Positions 13,986-24,800 of a DNA stretch of 64,000 nucleotides are shown here, piece by piece. Each line of letters opens with the position of its first letter. Within the stretch, counting starts at the first letter, position 1. The DNA comes from Caprimulgus europaeus. Its lineage: Eukaryota > Chordata > Aves > Caprimulgiformes > Caprimulgidae. The notes under the pieces were generated by a model. The model was not told where the DNA came from and searched no databases. It worked only from the letters and a program-made list of their open reading frames with translations. A program made the position numbers and the translations under genes. The stretch covers positions 26,706,295 to 26,770,294 of the forward strand of contig OU015524.1 of NCBI GenBank assembly GCA_907165065.1, in the 5' to 3' direction.

Positions 13986-16900
13986 AGCCTTTGTCTCTCA
14001 TCTTTCACAAGAGTCACCTGCTCAGGGGTGGCTGCCCTGAACCCCAAGTACAGAGAGGCATCTCCTTCCAGCCGTAAGCTGGGCACCTACCTCTATATTG
14101 CACTCTGTACTTGCTGAGGAGCTTAAGCAGCTCTCTTCTCAGCCTGACGGTTGTCCTCACTCCTATCCTTAGGCAGTTCTCCCTCTTGGCATGCCCAGGC
14201 TCTTCTACTACATAATGTGATGATAAAAATCCTGTCAGTGACATGGCACTGTAAAGTTGGCTGTTGCAATGCCGAGGTGCCTTTTCTACATTTACAGCCC
14301 CAAGAACCTTGGTCTAGTCTTACTCATACCACTGGCACTCCAAAGTAAGAGATCAGTACTGAAGCATGTTAGGATCAGAATCAGGACCAAAAATACTAAG
14401 CACTGTGTTAGGCAGTCATAACAGCTACAGCCTAGGGCATGAGCAATGTGCAAGCACAGTGATGTCCTACTGACCGTGTACTTACTGTTGCTGCAGGCGT
14501 ATTTGTGTCTGAAAATTCTCATCTGGGCTCCACACACACAAATATTCAATTACCAAAGTAGTTATGTGAGGTGTTTATCCACATGATGTGTGAAAATCCT
14601 GAACTGTTTCTGAGTGCAGATCCTGAAGTGCTTTTAAACACACCGTCTTTAGCAGGCAGTTGCGTCTTTACATATGATGCACTGTTGATGCTGTGTTTTT
14701 TCATGAGTGTACTTACTGCTCATGCTGTCAGGGCTATACATTGCCTAAACTGTAGCAATGGTTGATCAAAAAATATTTAGGCAAAAGACAAAAAAAAACC
14801 CCACCTAATTTATTTTTCATTTTTAATTACACTCCAGGGACTTTAAATCTATACTTTAGCAGGCTTGAAAATAGTCTAACGAGAGTGAAGAGATGGCAAC
14901 AGGGTCACAGAACAGACACAGTGACCAGTATCACTGCAGGAGGTGGGAGCCTGAGCACTAAGTGTGTTAGTTTTCCCAGAAGTTTCCGACTTGGTGAACA
15001 TTCAATCAATAGGCTAAAGCTGAGCTTTAAGCAGTAGTTGGATGAGGTCTAATCCATACATCTGGAAACAGCCTGTGTATCACAGAGAATACGTGCAGAG
15101 GGGCCTGCTCTTATATTTGTCCCATGTGTTTACTTTTATTTGATTTTGTATTTGGGTGGGAAAGGGAAAGAGGAAATTCTCTGACATTTTCACATGCCTT
15201 TTTTTTTTAAGTGACTCTGAGAAACAATTCAAACATCTTGTCTATTCAAATGAGAGGCTGTAAAGCAACCTGACATCTTTTGTAGATGCAGTCCTGGGTA
15301 GGAAGTACCACATTCCTATCTCTGAGAACCACTCGGTGATTATCCTGCCCGCATCCTTGGAGGAAGATACCAAGGGCATAGGAATAAATTACAGATCCAG
15401 GTCTCCCTCTTTGCCATATCTTTTTGAACAAGTAGATAGCAAGAAATCATCTTCCAAGTTCAAAATACTCTGCTCTTAACCCTTTCCATTACTCTATACT
15501 GCTGGGACAACTAAGATTCAGAAAACATCCTTCTGTACCTCTCCAGTCTGGCCCCTGTATTTCTGTCCCGATTTTAATCCAAAATTGTTTAGGCCCTCTA
15601 AAGAACTATGCTGCTGCAAAGGATTTTATGGCCTGGCAAAATATCTGCATCAGTACCTTCCACAACCGTGTATAAAAGCTCACAGCTCCTAAAGCTCTTC
15701 AAGACTATGGGAACAGAGGAATTTAAATTAAATCATTGGTGGTGATTAATTATGCCTGGATTAACAAAATGCCAGCCTTTGCTAATTGTTCTGGGAGCCA
15801 GGAGGAAAGGAATCAGCACTGCCCTGCTGGAAGTGGCTTGGTTGCTGCAGCCCTCAAAAGCCAGGAGGAGGCCAGGGTTGAGAAAGTGCCATTTTCTCTG
15901 CTCGCAGGAGGAAGGAGGAGAAGCGATGACCAGAGGGGCTTGTTGCATGGAGGAAAAAGGAGGTGTGCTGGGAAAAGCAGGCTCAGTGGGGATAGGAAAA
16001 CACAAGAAGACCACAAGCAAAGCCTGGAGAGATGACAGGGCAGAGGCAGCTGCATGTCCCACCGCACCAGGACATCGAGGCAGGCAGAGGGCAGCCACTT
16101 CCAGGGAAAGGCCAGGGCTCTGCCTCGGCAGTTGGAAGTCAAATACTTGAATTTTAGTCTTTCTTGGTTTAATGCTGCAGCTGCCCAGAGCTACTGGTTG
16201 CCCCAGACTCTGGCCTATCCTGATTCCTCAGAATAAGTTCCCAAAGCTTTTATTTGGATGGTACTTAAGGAAAAAAGTGATGGTGCTAATGATAAAATAC
16301 ACCCATTTTAAACCATCCACCCCAAGCCATTCAGTAACCTTCATGTTTGCAGGACTGTGTGCTATGCTCATGTAGTATCACGCTTATTGCAAATGTTACC
16401 ATGATGTTTCCTGAACATTTTGCTTCCCATAAGAACTCAGTGAGCCAGGGGCAGAGAGAATTGTGCCCCAGGCCCAGCAGCAAATACAGCACACACCCCT
16501 GCCCTGCAAAATAGCTCCTTTCCGACCTGATCCTTGGCAGAACCCCTGGTTACACATGCTGGGTGGTTAGATCTCATGCTGCTCAAACTGTTCCTTTACT
16601 TCCAAGCAGGTTATCATTTGATGTCAATTCATAAAGCTCTACAAATGAAGCCTATTCATACCTGGAACCCATCCCTCTGCATTAAAGTATTAGGTTATTG
16701 TTTATTAGGCTGAATGGGTTTTTCATTTCATATTAAGAAAAAAAAAAAAAGGAAGAAGGAAAAGTAAGAATCCTGAGAGTGCCCACAAGCTACAAAGATC
16801 TTGGACTGAACTAGAAATGTGGGGACAAGGCAAGGTGGTGTGATTCACTGAGAGGAGGGAGCCCTGGGTTGTCTCCTTGGTGCTGCAGTATTGGAGAGAA

Positions 16901-18179
16901 GACATTTTCCACTTGCACTTAGACTTCCCATTTCCCACCCGGGCTGTGACACCCTCCAGTTCCTTTTGGGAACAGAACCCTCTGTGACCAGTGCTGGCAG
17001 CCCACCTACTACTCTGGGGTCCTGATGCTGGGGACGTGGGGCATTTCTAATATAGTATAAATCATCAGATGAAAGAGCGGATTTAAAAACAATTTATTTT
17101 GTGGCTGGTACTTCAAAATACTTTACAAGTCATATCAAGAGGATTTTTTAAAATCTTTCTTTATGAGTTGCTTTCTTTTCCAGAATAGTATCCTTGGAAA
17201 TGACCCGCTGGTTAAAAACAAAACAATAACAAATCCCCGTGAAAAACAGCTATTTGAATTTCCATGAATGTCATTACCTTCAGAAGTGCATGGGAGCCTG
17301 CGCTGTGTTTGGATAGCACTGTGGACAAAACAGAACAGTTGAACAGAGGACTGGCAGCAATGAGATTACACAAAAGATACCATCAAACGTCATCCAAACT
17401 GCTGGTAAGTGTGTTTGTCTGCATACCAGGCTCAAATAAACCACTTGCAACACAAATTCAGGTCTGCGCCAAGTCCTGATGCTGTAGTTCACATCAACAT
17501 GGTCCAGCAAGACACAACCACACCACAGGAGTGAAACCAGCGGGCAGAAAAAGCCACAGAGTAAACAACTCGCCTAAAGAACCCACCCAAGTGCTCAGTG
17601 GTGGTAAGTTCAGGCAGCTGCCTGTGCCTTTCCCCCGTTACGCACTAGATGATGTGACTACTACCTGCATTTAGATATTTGTAGCCCAGCTGTACTAGCA
17701 GATTCTGTTTTTCCAGGTGCCAGGCACAGCCCAGGATCTCATGTTCCTATATTAAGTGGACTTGAGGCTTGCTGCCATGTCACTCTCATAAGACCAAATG
17801 TTATTTTTGAAATACCAGTGAGAGGTGACCCAGAGCCTTTGGCATGTCCTCCAGGAAGGATCAGCCAGTTTAAACTTTTTCTTTTCAATTGTTGCAGCTT
17901 TTTTAAACAATTACTGGAGGAGTTTGTGAGGCTATTATTCACAGACTGGTACAGAGGTGTGCCATATGGGCGTCTTTCCTCCTGGCATAATAAACTAGGG
18001 GAGCTGGGCAGCAACTGGGAGGAGTGAAAAAGTGCTTGAGACGCTTGGAAACATCTGCCTGTCCTCAGCTTACCTACCCTCACCCTCCTAGAGATGTGGG
18101 ACAGGCCCACATGCCAGGAGGAGTGGGAGCGCTGCTGTAGGTTTTGAAGGCACTTTCCAAGCTGCCCTTATCCTTCTGC

Positions 18180-18610
18180 ACATGAGGTCCTGCCATTTCA
18201 TTAAATTCTTCTGAAGTTGCTCCTGACCTAAGCTAAGTATTTTTCTATTGACATCAACTTTTGCCACTTCACTATTCACCCCCAGCTTATTAATAAAGCA
18301 TTAAACAATATTGGTCTGAGTCCTGCTCTCTAGGGCACCTCATTATTAATGTCTTTCTGTACTAGAATTGGCCATTTATTCCATATCCATTTATAACCAG
18401 ATTTTAATCCATGACAGGACTTTACCTCTCACTTTATGGTTACCAAGTTTCCTTAACAGTTTCTTATATGGGTGTTTATCAAAAGGCTTTTGACTGTCCA
18501 AATAAATTATATCCTCTGGTTGTTCTTTACTTACTATTTTATTAACTCTTAAAAGTGTAAAAGGTTTGACTGGCAAGATTTATTCTTATAGGAGCTATGT
18601 TACTTTTTTC
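18180..18610 (-). mobile_element. Old L3/CR1-like LINE fragment (reverse-transcriptase region)
   Basis: On the minus strand a frame at 18391-18576 reads DIIYLDSQKPFDKHPYKKLL and then LSWIKIWL. This matches the reverse-transcriptase segment of L3/CR1-clade LINEs, where 'YLDFxKAFDxVPH' and 'SWIxxWL' are hallmarks. The + strand continues left with the equally typical antisense segment around 'attaataaagcattaaacaatattgg' (18283 on) and 'tctagggcacctc'. The fragment lacks both ends and has stop codons outside the short open stretch, so it is an ancient dead copy. Confidence 0.8.
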
Positions 18611-21600
18611 CTTTGAGATTTGATATTTGCCTGCAGATTGTAAAATACTTAGAGCAGCAACTCCCTGAATCTTGTGGCTTGAAGCAGCACCAGATATGTT
18701 CAATGTTTAATTAAAAATAAAAGCAAATGTAATACACCGCTTTCTCAACTACTTCCTTGTAATGAAGTTAAGCTAATAACGGAAAATTTCCATGAGCTCG
18801 CCTGTCTGTGTAAATATTTACAGGGTCTTTATCGCTGCAGTACCAGATTTCCACACACATTAATGGAGTTATCCTTGTAACACCTCTCTGATACAAGGAA
18901 GCTTTAATCCCAACTGCCTGAAGAATCAGGGCACACTGACATCTGGCACATAAAAACCAAACTGCTGTGCTTTGAGGATACAGGTTAGGAGATAAAACAC
19001 CTTCTCCCACTTACAGATGCTGTATTCACAAAAAATGCAAGGATCATCACAATTCACAATTGTAAAAAATAAAGAGACAGTGCCCCAGTGCCTCTTCCCA
19101 AGCTCTCCAAACCCCAAGTTCATTCTTCCCTTTGGAAAAATGCAGAGCACGGCAGGTAGAGTCCAAGCTTTTTCTTTTTCGCAGACTGTCTGTGCTTGCA
19201 GGTTTTTGCTGGCTCTGCTAGTGACCATTTATTTTGGACTCACACCACACATCCAGTACTTCATTATGCATTTTTGCTCCAGCCAGAACTAATACAATTG
19301 GCTGCATCTCAGCTTGCTTCAGATATACAAGGGAGTGGGTTTCCTGAGAGAAAAGGAAGAAACAATATTAAAAAAAAAAGGATCTTGTTTAAAGTAAAAA
19401 GCACTACAAAGATTTTGCCATGTAAGAAAACTTACAAAAGGCTACAAAATACCCACGTGCAAGGGCCCACCACTAGCCCCAGATCCCTGAGGAAAGAGAG
19501 GCTTTCCACCCTGCCCTGAAAGCTGACAAGACCTTGGCAAAGCACGGAATGACGGAGAGGTTGGATACGGAGAAGCCCTCACTGAAAAGGCATGCGGGAC
19601 ATGGACTCGCGTTTTCAAGGGACTTCTGGCCTCATGGCCGAGGCTGGCTTTCCAAAAAAAGCTCGGCTTCCACAATAGCAGCCAGAATAGGTGGCCAGGA
19701 ATTTTAAGAGGTTATGAAGTCTTTTCAAAAAAATTAACTCCTCGGTGTCAAAGGGGAGCAATGTGAGTGCAGAGCACTTCTAGAAGAGTAAGCTTCCCTA
19801 GCAGAAGATATGAAGGATCCCAGCTCCCACAAATGTGTTTCCAGTTAAGGCTTTTAAGAGAAATCTTGACACTACCCACAACTGAATATTTGGGACTTCT
19901 TTTTTGGAGCCTGAAGTCAAAGACCCTTAAGACCAGCAGTGGGACTCACTTGAAGTTGCCTGCCTGTGGGTGTAAAAACAAGGATAGCTGGGCTTATAAG
20001 CTTGGCCAAGTTCACAGACTCGGTAGACCAGTGATGCCCGTGCAGCCGGGCTGGGAGCACAGAGGGGCACAGGAGCACTGGTGTTTGAGATTGCTCCTGG
20101 CCGGGTTCGGACGCAGACTCTCAAACCTCTCTTTTCCATCATCCATTCCTGAGACACAAGCTTTGCTTTCAGGATGGCTGTGGCTCCTGCATCAACAACA
20201 CGGTTTCCCCGAGGAGCAGTCAATATATTGCCACAAACTTAATCTTCTTTAGCGTGGCAGCATGGTTTTAATTTTTCCGTGTTTGATCCCTCAGCTTTAG
20301 GAATATTGATAGAAATAAGGACTGTGAAGATCAAATAAAGAACAGCCTGTTGCATATGAAAAAATACCCTTCAGTCCTCACTCTCTCCGCGGTGATTCAG
20401 CTTTTCCAACTGCGCTGCCGAGATAAAAGGCTCGCATGTGAGCAGAAGTGTTAGCAAGGTCTGTAATGCTTTCAGCGCAGCGTCTCGCAAAAAGCCCTTG
20501 GCTGCGGGAGCAGATCCCGTCTGCTCCGAAGTCTCCTTCAGCGGCGGAGGCCGGGGGTGCGACTGGGGAGGCTGAAAAGGCTTTCGCACCGTTTTCACGC
20601 CGGCACGGGCTGTTTGCTGTTGGCCGCAGCTCGCTGTTGACTTTACCCAGTAGCTGTTTATGCACCCGCGTTGTTTTTCCCGGCATCGCGGTTTAAGCAG
20701 GCTGGCAGCCCCCCGCCCAGCCGGGCAGGGCAAAGCCTGGTCGGGCCGCCCGCCTCGCTCCGGCACCGCCGCCCTAATCAGCGGCAGGCCCCGGGCGCGG
20801 GGTAATTAGAAACATGGAAGGGGCTGTCTGTCTTTTGAAATCTCTCAACATCAAAGTGCTCCGCGCAAGTCGTCCTCCAGAGGTCGGCTCCCATATCTAA
20901 ATGAGTGATGTATTTCATGGTATCTGTCGGGAGGGATATAATGAAGAAAACCGCCTTTGAGATGGGGCATGATGTAAAAAACAGGTGCCCCACTTTAATG
21001 GGTTGCGGAGCATCTGTTTTGCAGTCCGTCTGCGTTCCCGTAAACTGCGCAAACACGCAACCTCCGCGGGCGCGTAGCCTCCGCGGCGCCAGGCGCTGCC
21101 CGGCCCGACACAGTGCGTTGCTGGGGAGGGGCAAAGAGGAAGGCAGGAGAAAGGCTGCTCTCCTTCCCTCACTGCCTCCTCACGGTGACAGCAAAGCCCG
21201 ACCGCCCCCCATTTCTCTGCAGATCCTCTCCTGCCCGTCCTGCAGGAAGAGCGGGCGCTGCTTCCACCTCGCGGAGATGTACCACCCCCCAGTCCTATAC
21301 ACAGCCGTCTCTCAAACCATCCGGGGTGCAGGTGCTCTCCGAGGCACCTGGCAATGCCAGCTCCCCTCCTCGCTTCGCGCTGGCCCTGCCAGGGGTCCTC
21401 AGCCAGTGCCCCGGGGCTGCCTGCACCCCCTGAGGCACCATCCGCTTTCCTCGCGGGCACGGCCCCTCGGAGGAACCGGCTCCCCCTTACAAAATGCTGT
21501 TGGCCTTGGGTCGCCCCGGTTTGGCCTGTTAGAAATATTCCGCTGAGATCACACCGCTTGCTGGTAACGTTTCCAGCGCCTCCTCCTTTCTGGGCTTGCA

Positions 21601-22923
21601 CAACCGCTCCGACATTATTCTGACTCTATCTGTGCAGTAATAGAAAGTGTTGGCTCACATCAACCAAGCCATAAATCCAGCCAAGCGTGCACGTTTCAAG
21701 TGCTCACGGGCAAATCGCCGTGACTTCCCCGGAGGCGAGCAGGACGGCGGACTGCGCGCCTTTTGCGCGCCTGCTGTGCTCGGCTGAGGCAGCGCGCACT
21801 GTCAAACCCCGCCGCTGTGACCTGAGCTGCAATGTGCGATTTAAGACGCTCGGCTGGGTAACACTGCACTGTTCCTCCTCGGTAGCCCTCTACCCTGCCG
21901 GAGGGAGGTCCGTTACGTTCAGATCTCCCAAACCTCCAACGGGGAGGCAATCCCAGCCTCCCGCCGCCTGCGGGGGTCCCACTCCCAACAGGGAAGGCTG
22001 CAGGTGTCCCAACAGCTTTGGAAACTCAGTTCATATCGTTATGAGCCCGCTTGCTTTGCAAAAAATTAGCCCGGCCTGCAACCCTGTCCTCCTATACAGC
22101 CGTGAAATCCCACTGAGAGCACCACGAACGGGGACTGGCTCGGGGAATCTGCAACGAAGCTGCCCTGGCATGGCTGAAAGGTAGAAAACCCGCTGCTCCC
22201 GCTAGATAGGATCAGAAACGATTGGGGGTGGGGGGAATGACCCCAAAACTTAAACAACAAAAACCAATTCCCCGGGATACAGCAAGCTTAAAAGCCCGGC
22301 TGTTCAACCCTCGCAGCGAGCGTCCCCTTCCACCCTTACCCGCGGTCACCTCCTTAGCCGCGGGGAGGGCAGGTGGCACCGCCCCGGCGGGAGGAGCGAG
22401 TACCGCGGGGCGGTGCGGAGCGGCCGCGGGGAAGCGTGCAGCGGAGCTGAGGGGTTGGGCCGGGCCGTGCCGTGACCAGGAGCCTGCAGCCCCGCTGGGC
22501 ACACCATCCCCGCCCCGGTGTTATTACTATTTTAATTGGTGATTACGCGCCCCCCGTTATTTTTATGTGGTGGTTAGTGCCGGGCTCCGGCAGTCCCGCT
22601 GGGAAGGGGTGCTCGGCCACACTGCCTGCGACTCTGCCCGCCCCGAGTGCAGGGCCGCGGGTGAGTCGCTCCGCCGGTGACCACGGAGGGCTCTCAGGAG
22701 GCACCGACAGAAAGGCGAGGCTGCGGATCTCCCTCATCCCTTCCAGAGGCTGCTCCGCCCGCCGCCCCCCGCTGCCGCCGGTCTCGGGCTCTTCCCCGCG
22801 GGATCGGGCGCCGGCAGCGGGCGGGCGGGGGCCGGGGACTGAGCCTCCCCGAGCTCCCTTTCTGCCGGCTGTGGAGGAGAAGCTGGCGATCACAGCTCGC
22901 TGGTTCCAGGGAGCCGTCGCCTA

Positions 22924-22960
22924 TTTTTTTTTATTTTTTTTTTTTTTTTAATTTTTTTTT
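22924..22960. repeat. T-rich low-complexity tract inside the CpG domain
   Basis: Runs of T broken by single A bases sit between two GC-rich lobes. No function is visible, though such tracts disfavour nucleosomes. Confidence 0.75.
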
Positions 22961-23714
22961 CCCTTGGTGTGTCCGATGTGTATTACCTAAATGGCTCGTC
23001 CCTTTCCCTTGTTGGAAATGATTTCCCGCTTCCATTGTGGTGAACTTTGCCTCGCCTGACTCTTTACGGCTTTTCTCTTGTTGATGGGCTTTCCTTTGTG
23101 GAAGTTTCGCGGGCTGATTGTGTTTGTTAATTAGTTGCTAACAGCATCGTAATGTGGGCTTGATGGATAACCATGTCATTAGCACTCACCCCTGCAATTC
23201 ACATTTCCAACAGGGCAGGGGCTACCCCATGCCGAGACCGTGATTTGTGGCTGTAGCCTCGTGTGCTCCACTCCCCGCTCCCCCGCCCGTGGCCGGGGGG
23301 GTACGACCGAGGCCCCGACGATGCAGTTGTCACCCCGGATCGTGACCCCGCAGCCCGCGGCTGGAGCCGCCTCGCGTGGCTGTTCTCTGGAGGCGAGGAA
23401 CAAGGTGGGGAAGTGGCATCGGAACCCCCTCCTTTGTGTGGCTCTGCGGTGTGGGTATGCGGGCGCCTGTGCTTCCCCCCCTCCCCGCGGCTGACGGGGA
23501 CATCCCGTACAAACTGCTGCCGGCGCGACTTATGCGTCGCGTACACGCGTGGGAAGCACCATAGCCACACAACTCCCGCCCTGCCCGGCAGCCCCGCCGC
23601 CAGCAGCCTGAGCACTGGGGTCGGAGCCACGGCGACCGTCGGGGGGAGTCCGCCCGCCCGCTCCGCCCCGCCCCGCGCCGCGCCGCGCCTTCCCCGCCGG
23701 GGGGCTTGGCCGAG

Positions 23715-23789
23715 CCTGGGAGATGTAGTCCCGGCTCCCGGGCTCGCCGGCGGCCGCCGGGGCTTCCGCGGGGGACTACGTTTCCCAGG
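23715..23789. promoter_or_regulatory. Inverted pair of ZNF143/Staf-type sites forming an 18-bp stem
   Basis: The left arm is CCTGGGAGATGTAGTCCC (23715-23732) and the right arm is GGGACTACGTTTCCCAGG (23772-23789). The right arm, and the reverse complement of the left, match the core ACTACNNNTCCCA of the vertebrate ZNF143/Staf promoter element. The arms are inverted with a 40-base-pair centre between them. As RNA they would pair along all 18 positions, two of them as G-U wobbles. They lie about 345-420 bp upstream of the PKDCC start codon, in the densest CpG lobe. ZNF143 sites typically sit close to transcription starts of CpG-island and bidirectional promoters. Confidence 0.65.
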
Positions 23790-23827
23790 CCCCCCTGCTG
23801 CTCGGCCGGGCCGCGGGAAGGGCCGGG

Positions 23828-23837
23828 CTGTCAATCA
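23828..23837 (-). promoter_or_regulatory. PBX-MEIS/PREP composite site (perfect decamer)
   Basis: The + strand CTGTCAATCA is the reverse complement of TGATTGACAG, the consensus decamer for PBX with MEIS or PREP TALE homeodomain partners. It sits 298 bp upstream of the start codon and about 40 bp downstream of the inverted ZNF143 pair. PBX and MEIS proteins act in limb and skeletal patterning, which is where PKDCC is required. Occupancy cannot be shown from sequence. Confidence 0.5.
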
Positions 23838-23879
23838 GTGCGCGTCGGCTGGGTAGCGAGCTGGGGATCCCCCCCGCCC

Positions 23880-24134
23880 TCCTCCGCGTCCCGCTAATAA
23901 TAAGTGCTTCAGAGGCTTAAAAGCAGGGAGGCAAGTGTCATGCGGGCGCGCCGTAAGGGGCTGAGCTCCGGCTGAGCGCCCGGGTCCGCTCTGCCGCCGG
24001 CACAGCCCGGAGGAAAAAAAAAAGAGGGGGGTGAAAAAGGGAAAGAAAAAAAAAAAATCCTCGGAGCTGGTTCCCGGGGAAGGGGCGAGAGGAGAGAAGC
24101 CCGAGAGGCTGGACGAGCCGGCAGCGAAGTGGAG
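23880..24134 (+). promoter_or_regulatory. PKDCC: Probable PKDCC core promoter and 5' UTR
   Basis: There is no strong TATA box. A weak AT element, TTAAAA in 'aggcttaaaagcagg' (about 23916-23923), could set a start near 23945, but CpG promoters usually have dispersed starts. The leader holds two purine-rich tracts (about 24010-24058). If transcription begins upstream of 23940, the transcript would contain an 11-codon upstream ORF at 23940-23975 (ATG to TGA, out of frame with the main ORF). The exact transcription start is not visible in the sequence. Confidence 0.55.
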
Positions 24135-24800
24135 ATGAGGCGCAGGAAGGCGGCAGTGGCGGCCGGCTGCTGCCTTGCCTTCCTCCTGGGCACCCTGCTC
24201 AACCTCCTCTTCATCCCCGGCTCCGAGCACCCGCCGCCACCGCCCCGCGACGGGACTCCCCCCTCCCCGCCCGGCGCCCCCCTCTACCCGCCGGAGGAGG
24301 AGGGCGGCGGCGGCCGGGCCGCCTTGGCGCGGCAGATCCGCGAGCGCTACGAGGAGGTGCTGCGCTACCGGCAGCACCGGGCGGCGGCGGCGGGACGGCG
24401 GCCGCTGCGGCCGCGGGAACGGCGCCTGATGGACCTGGCGCCGCCGCGCACCTCGGCGGAGCAGCCGCGTCCGCCAGGACTGCGGGGCCGAGCGGCGGCG
24501 GGGCCGCGGGCCGGCGCCTCGGCCGAGCTCTCGCTGGAGCCGCCGCTGCTGGGCTGCCGCGACATCCGCAATGTCAGCGGCGTGCAGTACTTGGGCTCGG
24601 GGTACACCAAGGCGGTCTACAAGGCGGTCCTCAACCGCACGCTGGCCGTGGCTCTGAAGGCAGTGGATTTCGGCGGGCACGACATCGCCCACTGCGTGCG
24701 GCAGTTCTCCGCCCTGGGGGACTGCTACCGCCTGGCCGCCTACAAGATCGTCAAGGAGATGATCCTGCTGCAGCGGCTGCGCCACGCCAACGTCCTGCAG
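24135..24800 (+). CDS. PKDCC: PKDCC coding exon 1 (residues 1-222)
   Basis: The start is ATG at 24135, giving [13 protein letters not shown], which agrees with the N terminus known for this family. A GTG two codons upstream is in frame but is not used. G at -3 gives an adequate Kozak context. The exon encodes the membrane anchor/signal, the proline- and arginine-rich stem, the glycine loop and the ATP-site lysine. It ends after HANVLQ at the donor CAG|GTACGC, phase 0. Its third codon positions are almost all G or C, in line with the surrounding CpG island. Confidence 0.96.

Larger units (their letters stand above)
1..20389. other. 5' intergenic region upstream of PKDCC
   Basis: No reading frame in this stretch has a recognisable domain, exon-like splice borders or codon use that stands out. 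The longest ones (161 residues near 19.8 kb, 132 residues near 15.8 kb) match no family I know. The region holds a CR1 LINE 3' end, an L3/CR1-like fragment, a weak tRNA-derived SINE remnant and several A- or T-rich tracts, listed separately. The remainder is unique-looking, moderately AT-rich DNA. In other vertebrates PKDCC is flanked 5' by a large gene-poor interval holding regulatory DNA, so enhancers are plausible here, but conservation cannot be judged from one sequence. Confidence 0.7.

Noticed and set aside
15671-15678. TATAAAAG as an upstream promoter
   Set aside because: Isolated match in AT-rich DNA with no CpG enrichment, initiator or plausible downstream exon.
20905-21601. Overlapping 213- and 228-codon frames on opposite strands
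   Set aside because: Both strands are open in the same GC-rich DNA and neither product resembles a protein family; this is a base-composition artefact.
23199-23856. Frames of 197-211 codons on both strands in the promoter
   Set aside because: They span the ZNF143 and promoter elements, have low-complexity products and are open on both strands.
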